Shown here: positions 35,508-44,305 of the stretch, in pieces
How positions within the stretch are numbered: the stretch's first letter is position 1
Layout: every line of letters begins with the position of its first letter
NCBI RefSeq assembly: GCF_900101785.1
Contig: NZ_LT629688.1
Location: 2,976,001 to 3,040,000 of the forward strand
Length of the DNA stretch: 64,000 bases
Origin: Auraticoccus monumenti
GTDB lineage: Bacteria; Actinomycetota; Actinomycetes; Propionibacteriales; Propionibacteriaceae
Reading direction: 5' to 3'
Notes under the pieces: generated by a model
What the model saw: only the letters and a program-made list of their open reading frames with translations
The model's database searches: none
Told to the model about the DNA's origin: nothing
Program-made: the position numbers and the translations under genes

Positions 35508-35529
35508 CGACACCACGGCGACACCACGG
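35508..35529 (+). promoter_or_regulatory. 11-bp perfect tandem direct repeat in the glgE/glgP divergent promoter region
   Basis: CGACACCACGG at 35508-35518 and again at 35519-35529, exactly one helical turn apart. A related GGACACCGTGG lies at 35457-35467 near the glgE -35 region. It lies 20 bp upstream of the glgP -35 element. Spacing suits a tandem-binding winged-helix regulator; identity unknown. Confidence 0.5.
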
Positions 35530-35548
35530 TGACCGTTGCTCGACCTTG

Positions 35549-35577
35549 CTGACACGATCCAGTCCGGGCAGTAGCCT
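35549..35577 (+). promoter_or_regulatory. glgP promoter
   Basis: -35 CTGACA (35549-35554), 17-bp spacer, -10 TAGCCT (35572-35577), ending 6 nt before the GTG of glgP; one of the best promoter matches in the window. Confidence 0.65.
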
Positions 35578-35583
35578 CCCGGG

Positions 35584-38136
35584 GTGCGCGCACTCCGACG
35601 AATCAACGTCCACCCCGTCCTGTCCGGGGCCCTGCGCCCGCTGGGGCAGCTGGCCAGGAACCTCCGGTGGGCCTGGCACGCCGAGACCCAGGAGCTGTTC
35701 CGGGCCGTGGACCCGCAGCTGTGGGAGTCCACCGGCCGCGACCCGCTGGGTCTGCTGGCCCAGGTCGACCCGGCCCGGCTGCAGGTGCTGGCCGAGGACC
35801 GTCGCTTCGTCCGGGCGGTGGCCCAGCGCGAGGCCGACCTGAACGAGTACCTCTCCGCCGACCTGTGGTTCCAGCGGCACGCCGCGGAGAACCCGGACGC
35901 GCCGTCGGCGATCGGCTACTTCTCCGCCGAGTTCGGCGTCTCGGAGGTGCTCCCGCAGTACTCCGGCGGGCTCGGGATCCTCGCCGGTGACCACCTCAAG
36001 GCCGCCAGCGACCTCGGGGTGCCGATCATCGGGGTCGGGCTGCTCTACCGCCACGGCTACTTCCGGCAGTCCCTCAACGCCGAGGGGTGGCAGCAGGAGC
36101 GCTACCCGCTGCTGGACCCCAACGCGATGCCGCTGACCCTCCTGACCGAGGACGGGGTCCCGGTCACCATCGAGGTGCCGCTGCACGGGCGCACCCTGCA
36201 CGCCCAGATCTGGGTCGCCCAGGTCGGACGGATCCCGCTGCTGATGATGGACTCCGACCTCGAGGTCAACGCCGAGGCCGACCGTGCCGTGACCGACCGG
36301 CTCTACGGCGGCGGGGCGGACCACCGGCTCGCCCAGGAGGTGCTGCTCGGCATCGGCGGTGTCCGCGCCCTGCGTGCCTGGTGCCGGATCAGCGGGCAGG
36401 CCGAGCCCGAGGTCTACCACTGCAACGAGGGCCACGCCGGCTTCCTCGGGCTGGAGCGGATCCGGGAGCAGATGGCGGCCGGGCGCGACTTCGACACCGC
36501 CGTGGAGCTGACCCGGGCGGGCAACGTCTTCACCACCCACACCCCCGTGCCGGCGGGCATCGACCGCTTCGACACGGCGATGGTCCAGCACCAGTTCGCC
36601 GACTTCGCGCCGCTGCCGCTGGAGCGCGTCCTGGCGCTGGGGGCGGAGGACTACGCCGGTGGCGACCCCTCGCGGTTCAACATGGCCGTGATGGGCTTCC
36701 GGCTCGGCCAGCGCGCCAACGGCGTCTCCGAGCTGCACGGCGAGGTGTCGCGGGAGATGTTCTCGCCGCTGTGGCCGGGCTTCGACGACGCCGAGGTCCC
36801 GATCGGCTCCATCACCAACGGCGTGCACCACCTGACCTGGGTGCACCCGGCGCTGCTGCGGCTGCTGGAGCTGCCGGCCGGTGAGGAGGAGATGGGGGTC
36901 GACGGCTACGACTGGGACGCCCTGGAGAGGGTCGAGGCCGACACCATCTGGTCGATGAAGCGACGGATGAGGGCGGACCTGGTCACCATGGCCCGCGAGC
37001 GGCTGGCCGTCAGCGCCACCCAGCGCGGGATGGCCGGCCACACCGACTGGATCTCCAGGGCCCTCGACCCCGGGGTGCTCACCCTGGGCTTCGCCCGGCG
37101 CGGGGCCTCCTACAAGCGGCTGACGCTGATGCTGCGCGACCCCGAGCGGCTGATCCGCCTGCTCAACCACCCGACCACCCCGATCCAGATCGTGGTGGCC
37201 GGCAAGGCCCACCCGGCCGACGACACCGGCAAGGCGCTGATCCAGCAGATGGTGCGCTTCGCCGACCGCGAGGACGTCCGGGAGCGGCTGGTCTTCCTGC
37301 CCGACTACGACATCGCCATGGCCCGCCCGCTCTACCCGGGCTGCGACGTGTGGATGAACAACCCGCTGCGTCCCTTCGAGGCCTGCGGCACCTCGGGCAT
37401 GAAGGCCGCGCTGAACGGGGCGGCCAACCTGTCGATCCGCGACGGGTGGTGGGACGAGTGGTCCGACCCGCGCTGCGGCTGGGACATCCCGTCCGCCGAG
37501 GACGTCACCGACCCCGACCAGCGCGACGCGATCGAGGCCGAGACGCTCTACTCGATCATCGAGAACCAGATCGTCCCCCGCTTCTACGACCGCGACGTCT
37601 CCGGGGTCCCGCAGGGCTGGGTGCGGCTGATCCGCGACACCATCTCGGTGCTCGGGCCCAAGGTGCTGGCCTCGCGGATGGTGCGCGACTACGTCACCGA
37701 GCTCTACGACCCGGCGGCGGCCTCCGCGCGCTCCCTGGGCGCGGGCGACGCCTCGGTGGAGCTGGCGACCTGGAAGCGCGGGGTCCGTGGGGCGTGGCCG
37801 CAGGTGAAGGTGCTGCACGCGGAGAGCCTGACCGGGGAGAGCGTGCAGGTCGGCAGCACGCTGGCCTTCGTGGCCCTGGTGCAGCTGGGCGACCTGGGCC
37901 CCGACGACGTCGAGGTCCAGCTGATCACCGGCGACCTGCACGGCGACGACGAGCTCCACGGCGTGGCCAGCTCGCCCTTCAGCTCGGTCTCCGACGCCGG
38001 CGACGGCACCTGGCGCTACCAGGTGGAGCTGCAGGCCGTCCGCACCGGTGCCCGCGGCTACACCGTCCGGGTGGTGCCGCGGCACGACCGGCTGGCCGTC
38101 GCCGCCGAGCTGGGTCTGGCCGCGCTGCCCGGCTGA
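35584..38136 (+). CDS. glgP: Alpha-glucan phosphorylase (GlgP)
   Basis: Phosphorolytic breakdown of alpha-1,4-glucan to glucose-1-phosphate. 850 residues of the bacterial/archaeal GlgP family (shorter N-terminus than MalP/animal enzymes, with an N-terminal DUF3417 domain, about 14-120, LARNLRWAWHAETQELF). PLP-lysine region EACGTSGMKAALNG with Lys607; GYFSAEFG and SGGLGILAGDHLKAASDLG shape the active site; YNCNEGHA-like YHCNEGHAGF is present. GTG start with a -35/-10 promoter immediately upstream. Divergent from glgE, so synthesis and breakdown are controlled from one intergenic region; product goes to pgm at 21578. Confidence 0.94.
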   Translation: MRALRRINVHPVLSGALRPLGQLARNLRWAWHAETQELFRAVDPQLWESTGRDPLGLLAQVDPARLQVLAEDRRFVRAVAQREADLNEYLSADLWFQRHAAENPDAPSAIGYFSAEFGVSEVLPQYSGGLGILAGDHLKAASDLGVPIIGVGLLYRHGYFRQSLNAEGWQQERYPLLDPNAMPLTLLTEDGVPVTIEVPLHGRTLHAQIWVAQVGRIPLLMMDSDLEVNAEADRAVTDRLYGGGADHRLAQEVLLGIGGVRALRAWCRISGQAEPEVYHCNEGHAGFLGLERIREQMAAGRDFDTAVELTRAGNVFTTHTPVPAGIDRFDTAMVQHQFADFAPLPLERVLALGAEDYAGGDPSRFNMAVMGFRLGQRANGVSELHGEVSREMFSPLWPGFDDAEVPIGSITNGVHHLTWVHPALLRLLELPAGEEEMGVDGYDWDALERVEADTIWSMKRRMRADLVTMARERLAVSATQRGMAGHTDWISRALDPGVLTLGFARRGASYKRLTLMLRDPERLIRLLNHPTTPIQIVVAGKAHPADDTGKALIQQMVRFADREDVRERLVFLPDYDIAMARPLYPGCDVWMNNPLRPFEACGTSGMKAALNGAANLSIRDGWWDEWSDPRCGWDIPSAEDVTDPDQRDAIEAETLYSIIENQIVPRFYDRDVSGVPQGWVRLIRDTISVLGPKVLASRMVRDYVTELYDPAAASARSLGAGDASVELATWKRGVRGAWPQVKVLHAESLTGESVQVGSTLAFVALVQLGDLGPDDVEVQLITGDLHGDDELHGVASSPFSSVSDAGDGTWRYQVELQAVRTGARGYTVRVVPRHDRLAVAAELGLAALPG

Positions 38137-38178
38137 CCCGTCCCGGCTGCTGTCGGTGGTGGGTGTCATAGTGCGCAG

Positions 38179-39561
38179 ATGACCACCTCTTCCTACGACG
38201 GCTCCCACACCGCAGTGACCCGTCGCGCCCTGCTCGCCGCCGGCGGTGCCGCCGCCCTCCTCGCCGGCCCGGCGCAGCTGCTGCCGGCGTCGTCGCAGCC
38301 ACGCCGTGGCCTGGTCCGCGACGGCGTCGGCTTCCTGCAGACCATGACGACGGCCTACCCCCTCCCGGCCGGGTCCCCGAGGCTCCCGCAGTCCTACGCC
38401 GACGAGTCCGGCCTGTTCTCCACCGCCTTCGTCTACGACTGCGCCCTGTCGGTCTGCGCGCTGCTCGCCGCCGGTGACGACGAGACCGCCGCCACGATCG
38501 GTGACGGGCTGCGCTTCGCCCAGGAGAACGACCCCGACTTCGACGACGGGCGGCTGCGACAGGCCTACAACGTCGGTCCCTACGTGTTCTACGACGGCAC
38601 CCCCCAGCCCGACGGTCTGCGTCGGGCCGACGGGCGCGCCAACGTCGGATACCAGTTCGGGTTCCTCGGCACGGCGGTGGGCGACATGGCCTGGCCCGGC
38701 ATCGCGCTGCTGCAGCTGCACCGGGTCCTCGGCCGGGCCGACCACCTCGCCGGGGCGGTCCGGATCGCGGAGTGGATCCTCGAGCGGGCCGTCAACCCGG
38801 GGTCCCTCGGGGGTTTCCGGTTCGGCGTGGACGCGGCCGACCGGACCGTCCCCAACGTCTCCACCGAGCACAACATCGACTGCGTCGCCCTCTTCACCCA
38901 GCTGGCCGCCGCCGACCCTGCGGGGCGCTCGCGGTGGGTCGCCGCCGCGCAGCGGGCCCGGGGCCTGGTGGAGTCGATGTGGGAGCCGGACGGCGGCTTC
39001 TTCTACACCGGCTCGAACGACGGGGACAGCATCAACCGCTCCCCGCTGCCGCTGGACCCCCAGACCTGGGGGTGGCTGGCCCTGCGCGACCGCCGCTTCG
39101 CCTCGGCGCTGGACTGGGCCGGGGACGCCCTCGCCGTGACCGACACGGCGGACTCCCCGGGCTCGCAGCTGCCCGACGGGGTGTCGATCAGCGGCGTGAC
39201 CTTCTCCAGCGCGAGCCTGACGTCCACCGCCGTGTACAACGGCGCGCAGGTGAACCCGGACGCCGTCTGGCTCGAGGGCACCGCCCAGCAGGTCGTCGCG
39301 CTGCGCGACCGGAGGTTCCCGCGTGACGCCGCGGTGGCTGCCCGGCTGGTCCGTGAGCTGCGCCGGGCGCAGGCCCAGCTCGGCGGTGGTCAGCGGGTCG
39401 GGGGTGCCGTGATCGAGCCCCGCGGCCTGGTCGCGGCCAGCAGCCCGCTGGACAGCGGTTTCGGCTTCGGCTACTTCCCCAACCAGCACACCGGCGCCAC
39501 CGCGTGGGCGGTGATGGCCGAGCTGGCGGTCAACCCGATGCAGCGCGACGGGCTCAGCTGA
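38179..39561 (+). CDS. Tat-exported protein with (alpha/alpha)6-barrel-like repeats, function unknown
   Basis: A 460-residue secreted protein. Twin-arginine signal VTRRALLAAGG (13-23) followed by an Ala-rich hydrophobic stretch. The mature part has repeated helical-hairpin segments with aromatic/Gly turns (YADESGLFSTAFVYDCAL, GYQFGFLGTAVGDMAWPGIAL, WGWLALRDRRFASAL, GFGYFPNQHTGATAWAVMAEL), as in (alpha/alpha)6 glycoside hydrolases and polysaccharide lyases. I cannot name the family or catalytic residues; candidate acids are Asp in YDCAL and Glu in STEHNID. CATAGT ends 6 nt before the ATG (leaderless). It sits between glgP and glgX although glycogen enzymes are cytosolic. Confidence 0.7.
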   Translation: MTTSSYDGSHTAVTRRALLAAGGAAALLAGPAQLLPASSQPRRGLVRDGVGFLQTMTTAYPLPAGSPRLPQSYADESGLFSTAFVYDCALSVCALLAAGDDETAATIGDGLRFAQENDPDFDDGRLRQAYNVGPYVFYDGTPQPDGLRRADGRANVGYQFGFLGTAVGDMAWPGIALLQLHRVLGRADHLAGAVRIAEWILERAVNPGSLGGFRFGVDAADRTVPNVSTEHNIDCVALFTQLAAADPAGRSRWVAAAQRARGLVESMWEPDGGFFYTGSNDGDSINRSPLPLDPQTWGWLALRDRRFASALDWAGDALAVTDTADSPGSQLPDGVSISGVTFSSASLTSTAVYNGAQVNPDAVWLEGTAQQVVALRDRRFPRDAAVAARLVRELRRAQAQLGGGQRVGGAVIEPRGLVAASSPLDSGFGFGYFPNQHTGATAWAVMAELAVNPMQRDGLS

Positions 39562-39619
39562 CCCCGGCGGGTCCGTCGCGGCTCAGCCGGCTCCGGGTCC
39601 GTCCCGGCGCCGGTCGCGC

Positions 39620-41731
39620 TCAGACCGAGCCGCGGAGCACGACGACCCCCGAGCGTGGCAGGTGCAGCGAGGACGCGCCCGCGCGGGCCCCGGCGGTGGT
39701 GTCCAGCAGCACCTCCCAGCCGGTGCCCCAGGCCCCGCCGGGCAGGGTGACCTCGGCCGGTGACTCGTCGGCGGAGAACCAGACCAGCAACGCCTCGTCC
39801 ACCCCCGACAGGTACATCCCCAGCAGCCGGCGGTGGTGCTCGTGCCAGGCGTGGTGGTCCATCACCGCGACCCCGGCCGGGTGCGCGGGGTCCGGCCCGC
39901 CACGGAGCCAGGCGAGGTCCGGGCGCCCGGCCGGCCGGCCGACGTCGTCCAGGACCGGGTCGCCGTGCGGCCGGGCGGTCGGGCGGAGCAGCGGGTGCTC
40001 ACGGCGGAGCCGCAGCAGCCTCGCGGCGGTCTCCAGCACGTCCTCCCAGGGGTCGGACCAGTCGGTCCAGGAGACCTCGCTGTCGTGGCAGTAGGCGTTG
40101 TTGTTGCCGCCCTGGGTGCGTCCCAGCTCGTCCCCGGCGGTGATCATCGGGGTGCCGGCCGACAGCAGCAGGGTGGCCAGCAGGTGGCGGACGTGACGAC
40201 GCCGGGCCGCCTGCACCGCCGGGTCCTCGGTCTCGCCCTCCACGCCGTGGTTGACCGAGCGGTTGTCGTCGCTGCCGTCGCGGTTGTGCTCGCCGTTGGC
40301 GGCGTTGTGCTTGTGCTCGTAGCTGACCAGGTCGCGCAGGGTGAAGCCGTCGTGCGCGGTGACGAAGTTGACGGTGCTGGCCACCGGGCGGCCGGCCGGG
40401 TCGAAGAGGTCCGCCGACCCGCGCAGCCGGGTGGCCAGCTCGCGGACGCCGTCGGCCCGCCCCCGCCAGAAGTCGCGGACCAGCCCGCGGTAGCGGTCGT
40501 TCCACTCCAGCCACGGCGTGCCGAAGGAGCCCACCTCGTAGCCGTCGTGACCGACGTCCCAGGACTCGCTGACCAGCCGCACGCCGCTCAGCACCGGGTC
40601 GGCGCGGACGGCGGCCAGGAACGGGTGGGCCAGGTCGACGCGGTGCTGCTCGTCGCGGAGGAGGGTGCTGGCGAGGTCGAAGCGGAAGCCGTCCACCCCC
40701 AGCTCCTCCACCCAGTACCGCAGGCAGTCCAGCAGGAAGGCCAGCACGCCGGGGGAGGAGGTGTCGACGGAGTTGCCGCAGCCGGTGGTGTCGACCTGGG
40801 CGCCGGTGGCGTCCAGGCGGTACCACCCGGAGCCGGCCATCCCGCGGAAGCACAGCGTCGGACCGGTCTGGTCGCCCTCGCAGGTGTGGTTGAGGACCAC
40901 GTCGAGCAGCACCTCGATGCCGGCCCGGTGCAGCGCGGTGACCATGTCGGCGAAGTCCTGCACCTGCCCGCCGGTGCTGCCCCGGGAGGAGTAGCCGGCG
41001 TGCGGGGCGAAGAAGCCCAGGGTGTTGTAGCCCCAGTAGTTGACCAGCCCGCGCTCGACCAGGTGGGGCTCGGAGACGAAGTGGTGCACGGGCAGCAGCT
41101 CCACCGCCGTCACCCCGAGCCGCTGCAGGTGCTGCACCACCGCCGGGTGGCCCATCCCGGCGTAGGTGCCGCGGAGCGCCTCGGGGACGTCGGGGTGCAG
41201 CCGGGTGGCGCCGCGGACGTGGGTCTCGTAGACCACCAGGTCCTCCGACCTCGGGCCGGCCAGCGGCTCGGGGCGGGGGACCGGGGCGACCACCACCGAC
41301 AGCGGCACCGAGCCCAGCGAGTCGCGCTCGTCGCGGAGGGACGTGCGGCCGGGGACGTGGTCGCGGACCGGTCCGTGCAGGTCGACGTCACCGGTGACGG
41401 CCCGGGCCCACGGGTCCACCAGCAGCTTCGCGGGGTTGGCGCGCAGCCCCCGCTCCGGCGCCCAGGTCCCGTGCACCCGGTAGCCGTAGCGCTGCCCGGG
41501 GCCGACCCCGGCCACGGTGGTCTGCCAGCTGCCGTCACCGGCCGGGGCGAGGTCCACCGACGCGGTCGCGGTCCGGGAGTCCTCGGCGACGAGCACCAGC
41601 TCGACCCGGGTGGCCCCGGGGGACCAGAGGCCGAAGCGCGTCCCCTCCGCCACGACGGTGGCCCCCAGCGCCGCCGGTCCCGGCAGGTCACCCGGCCAGG
41701 CTTCGCTCACGGCGCTCGGTCGGGCGTCCAT
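39620..41731 (-). CDS. glgX: Glycogen debranching enzyme GlgX
   Basis: Isoamylase-type enzyme that removes limit-dextrin branches left by GlgP. 703 residues: CBM48 (about 20-105, FGLWSPGATRVELVLV), then GH13_11 barrel with LDVVLNHTCEG (region I), DGFRFDLASTL (region II nucleophile Asp), SESWDVG (region III Glu) and VTAHDGFTL (region IV), plus GGNNNAYCHDSEVSW typical of GlgX. ATG at 41731 is chosen because AGGAG (41745-41749 on the complement) is well spaced for it; a GTG at 41743 would put the ribosome site on the start codon. Convergent with the Tat protein gene. Confidence 0.93.
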   Translation of the reverse strand: MDARPSAVSEAWPGDLPGPAALGATVVAEGTRFGLWSPGATRVELVLVAEDSRTATASVDLAPAGDGSWQTTVAGVGPGQRYGYRVHGTWAPERGLRANPAKLLVDPWARAVTGDVDLHGPVRDHVPGRTSLRDERDSLGSVPLSVVVAPVPRPEPLAGPRSEDLVVYETHVRGATRLHPDVPEALRGTYAGMGHPAVVQHLQRLGVTAVELLPVHHFVSEPHLVERGLVNYWGYNTLGFFAPHAGYSSRGSTGGQVQDFADMVTALHRAGIEVLLDVVLNHTCEGDQTGPTLCFRGMAGSGWYRLDATGAQVDTTGCGNSVDTSSPGVLAFLLDCLRYWVEELGVDGFRFDLASTLLRDEQHRVDLAHPFLAAVRADPVLSGVRLVSESWDVGHDGYEVGSFGTPWLEWNDRYRGLVRDFWRGRADGVRELATRLRGSADLFDPAGRPVASTVNFVTAHDGFTLRDLVSYEHKHNAANGEHNRDGSDDNRSVNHGVEGETEDPAVQAARRRHVRHLLATLLLSAGTPMITAGDELGRTQGGNNNAYCHDSEVSWTDWSDPWEDVLETAARLLRLRREHPLLRPTARPHGDPVLDDVGRPAGRPDLAWLRGGPDPAHPAGVAVMDHHAWHEHHRRLLGMYLSGVDEALLVWFSADESPAEVTLPGGAWGTGWEVLLDTTAGARAGASSLHLPRSGVVVLRGSV

Positions 41732-41835
41732 CGGCTTCGTCACTCCTGCTCGCGGCCACCGGGCTCTCTGCGACGGTGCTGGGGCTGCACATCATGCCCG
41801 ACCAGGACCCCCCGCGCGGCACTACAGTGCCGGGC

Positions 41836-42642
41836 ATGGATACGAAGTCGTCCGTGATCGACTGCGGCACCCGGTCGGTGCGCGTCGAGGTCGTCGACCA
41901 GGTGGCCACGCTGAGGCTGGACCGCCCGAAGGTGAACGCGATCGACGCCGAGATGGTGGAGGGTCTGCGCCGAGCCGCCGACGCCCTGGCCGTCGCCGAC
42001 GTCGCCGCGGTGGTCCTGACCGGTGGTGAGCGGGTCTTCGCCGCCGGGGCCGACATCAAGCAGATGGTCGACCTGGAGCACGCGGAGGCCGTGGTCTGGT
42101 CCGCCCGGCTGCAGAGCACCGTCGCCATGCTGGCCGCGCTGCCCCAGCCGGTGGTCGCCGCGGTCAACGGCTACGCCCTCGGCGGGGGCTGCGAGTTCGC
42201 GCTCTGCGCGGACCGCCGGATCGTGGCCGAGGACGCGGTGCTGGGCCAGCCCGAGATCCTGCTCGGGGTCATCCCCGGCGCCGGCGGGACCCAGCGCCTG
42301 AGCCGGCTGGTCGGGGTGAGCCGGGCCAAGGAGCTGGTGCTCACCGGGCGGAGCGTCGGTGCCCGGGAGGCCCTGGAGATGGGTCTGGTGGACCAGGTGG
42401 TGCCCGCCGCGGAGGTCCAGCAGACGGCCCAGGACTGGGCCCGGCAGTTCGTCGGTGGTCCCCGGCTGGCCCTGCGGGCGGCCAAGGAGGCGATCGACCA
42501 CGGCAGCGAGATGTCCCTGCCGCTGGGGCTGGAGCTGGAGCGCCAGCAGTTCGCCGCGCTCTTCGCCACCGAGGACCGACGCACCGGGATGGCCTCCTTC
42601 GTGGCCGAGGGGCCGGGGAAGGCGGTGTTCCGTGGCCGCTGA
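41836..42642 (+). CDS. Enoyl-CoA hydratase/isomerase
   Basis: Crotonase-fold enzyme of 268 residues, hydrates 2-enoyl-CoA. Oxyanion-hole segments AGADIKQM (70-77) and YALGGGCEFALCAD (113-126) and both catalytic glutamates, Glu120 and Glu140 (LGQPEILLGVIPGAGGTQRL), are present, so it is a true hydratase. ATG start: TACAGT (41823-41828) ends 7 nt upstream. The methyltransferase gene overlaps it by 11 bp, giving an operon hydratase-methyltransferase-acyltransferase. Confidence 0.92.
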   Translation: MDTKSSVIDCGTRSVRVEVVDQVATLRLDRPKVNAIDAEMVEGLRRAADALAVADVAAVVLTGGERVFAAGADIKQMVDLEHAEAVVWSARLQSTVAMLAALPQPVVAAVNGYALGGGCEFALCADRRIVAEDAVLGQPEILLGVIPGAGGTQRLSRLVGVSRAKELVLTGRSVGAREALEMGLVDQVVPAAEVQQTAQDWARQFVGGPRLALRAAKEAIDHGSEMSLPLGLELERQQFAALFATEDRRTGMASFVAEGPGKAVFRGR

Positions 42643-43582
42643 GCCCGGGCGCGAGCCCGCCACCGCCGAGCAGGTCGAGGCCGCCTGGCAGGACACCAAG
42701 CTGGCCCAGGTGCTCTACCACGACTGGGAGTCCGGGAGCTACGACGAGAAGTGGTCGATCTCCTTCGACCAGCGCTGCACCGACTACGCCCGCGACCGCT
42801 TCACCGCCGTCGCCGGCGTGCCCCCGCGCCCCTACGGGCGGAGCCTGGAGATCGGGGCCGGCACCGGCTTCTTCACCCTCAACCTGATGCTGGCCGGGCT
42901 GATCGAGCACGGCACGGTGACCGACATCTCCGCCGGGATGGTCGAGGTGGCCCTGGCCAACGCCGGCCGCCTCGGCCTGGACGTGGAGGGGCAGGTGGTG
43001 GACGCCGAGCGGCTGCCCTTCCCCGACGACTCCTTCGACCTCGTGGTGGGGCACGCCGTCATCCACCACCTCCCCGACGTGGCGTCGGCCTTCGCCGAGA
43101 TCGCGCGGGTGCTCAGACCGGGTGGGCGGGTGGTCATCTGCGGTGAGCCCACCCGGGTCGGGCACCGGGTGGCGCGCCGGCTGTCGTCGCTGACCTGGTC
43201 CGCGACCCGGGCGCTGACCCGGCTGCGGCCGCTGCGCTCCTGGGCGCGTCCGGAGGCCGAGCTGGACGAGTCCAGCCGGGCTGCTGCCCTGGAGGCGGTG
43301 GTCGACCTGCACACCTTCGACCCCGACGAGCTCGCCGCGACGGTCCGCGCCGCCGGCCTGGTCGGGGTGCGCACCCACACCGACGAGCTGACCGCCGCCT
43401 GGTTCGGCTGGCCGGTGCGCACGGTCGAGGCGGCCCTGACCGAGGAGCGGCTCGGGTTCCGCTGGCGGATGTTCGCCTACCGGTCCTGGCTCACCCTGGA
43501 CCGGGTGGACCGCCGGCTGTCGGCCGTGGTCCCGCCCGGCTGGTACTACAACGTGTCGGTCACGGCCTTCACGCACCGGTGA
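42632..43582 (+). CDS. Class I SAM-dependent methyltransferase
   Basis: A 316-residue cytosolic methyltransferase. Motif I LEIGAGTGFFTLNL (SAM-binding), motif II-like TVTDISAGMVEVALANA, DAERLPFPDDSFDLVVGHAVIHHLPD and the post-motif VLRPGGRVVICGEPTR are all visible. Substrate unknown. The N-terminal part (VEAAWQDTKLAQVLYHDWESGSYDEKW) precedes the fold by about 65 residues and may shape a lipid or acyl substrate pocket. GTG start within the hydratase gene (11-bp overlap); the next gene starts by GTGA overlap. Confidence 0.88.
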   Translation: MAAEPGREPATAEQVEAAWQDTKLAQVLYHDWESGSYDEKWSISFDQRCTDYARDRFTAVAGVPPRPYGRSLEIGAGTGFFTLNLMLAGLIEHGTVTDISAGMVEVALANAGRLGLDVEGQVVDAERLPFPDDSFDLVVGHAVIHHLPDVASAFAEIARVLRPGGRVVICGEPTRVGHRVARRLSSLTWSATRALTRLRPLRSWARPEAELDESSRAAALEAVVDLHTFDPDELAATVRAAGLVGVRTHTDELTAAWFGWPVRTVEAALTEERLGFRWRMFAYRSWLTLDRVDRRLSAVVPPGWYYNVSVTAFTHR

Positions 43583-44301
43583 TCCCCGACCCGCCGGCGG
43601 GTCCGCCGACCCGCCACCCGCACCGGCCTCCCCTGGGCTGGCTGCTGCGCCGGGGCTGGCTGCGCCCGGTCAACCTCCGGGCCTGGGTCCGCTGGCGGCT
43701 CGCTCGCTGGCGCTGGCCCGACGTCGAGTTCGAGGGCTTCGTGTTCATCGGCCGCGGCGTCCGCCTGGAGGTGGCCCGTGGGGTCGGTCGGCTGCGGATC
43801 GGCGCCTGGACCCACCTCAACGACCGGGTCAAGATCCGCGCCCACCAGGGGACGGTGGTGGTCGGGCCCAAGTGCGTGCTCGGCTACGACCTCACCGTCA
43901 ACGCCCACCTCGACGTCCGGATCGGTGAGGCCACGATCATCGGCGACCGCGTCTACGTCTGCGACTTCGACCACGACACCACCGACCCGCACCGCCGGAT
44001 CAAGGACCAGGGGCTGGTGCGCTCACCGGTGCGGATCGGCGCGGACTGCTGGCTCGGGACCGGGGTGACGGTGGTGCGCGGCACCGACCTGGGCGACGGC
44101 TCGGTGGTGGCCGCGCACGCGGTGGTCCGCGGTGCCTACCCGCCGCGCTCGGTGGTGGCCGGGGTACCGGGCCGGGTGGTGGCCGACCGCGACCGGCGCT
44201 GGGCCGAGGGCGCGGAGGGTCGGGCCTACGTCGACGCGCTCGGGGAGCAGGCGGCCGAGCGGGTGCGCCGGCTGGTGGCCGGGGAGGACGTCGGCCCCTG
44301 A
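43579..44301 (+). CDS. Hexapeptide-repeat (left-handed beta-helix) acyltransferase
   Basis: A 240-residue protein. After a basic N-terminus, imperfect LbH hexapeptide turns run from about 50 to 205 (FEGFVFIGRGVRLEVARG, VVVGPKCVLGYDLTV, IGDRVYVCDFDHDTTD, IGADCWLGTGVTVVRG, VVAGVPGRVVADRD), the last being the NeuD/CysE-type ending. The CDFDHDTTDPHRRI loop resembles the DHxHxxxD acetyltransferase loops of polysaccharide and lipid A acyltransferases. Acceptor unknown. Starts by GTGA overlap with the methyltransferase, and ends 4 bp before the convergent exported protein gene. Confidence 0.85.
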   Translation: MIPDPPAGPPTRHPHRPPLGWLLRRGWLRPVNLRAWVRWRLARWRWPDVEFEGFVFIGRGVRLEVARGVGRLRIGAWTHLNDRVKIRAHQGTVVVGPKCVLGYDLTVNAHLDVRIGEATIIGDRVYVCDFDHDTTDPHRRIKDQGLVRSPVRIGADCWLGTGVTVVRGTDLGDGSVVAAHAVVRGAYPPRSVVAGVPGRVVADRDRRWAEGAEGRAYVDALGEQAAERVRRLVAGEDVGP

Positions 44302-44305
44302 GCCG

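Noticed and set aside
33316-39489. A continuous minus-strand reading frame of over 2000 codons covering glgE and the antisense of glgP and the Tat gene
   Set aside because: Only the part from 35433 downwards has GlgE homology; the rest is the antisense of clearly coding GlgP and is open merely because of the high GC content.
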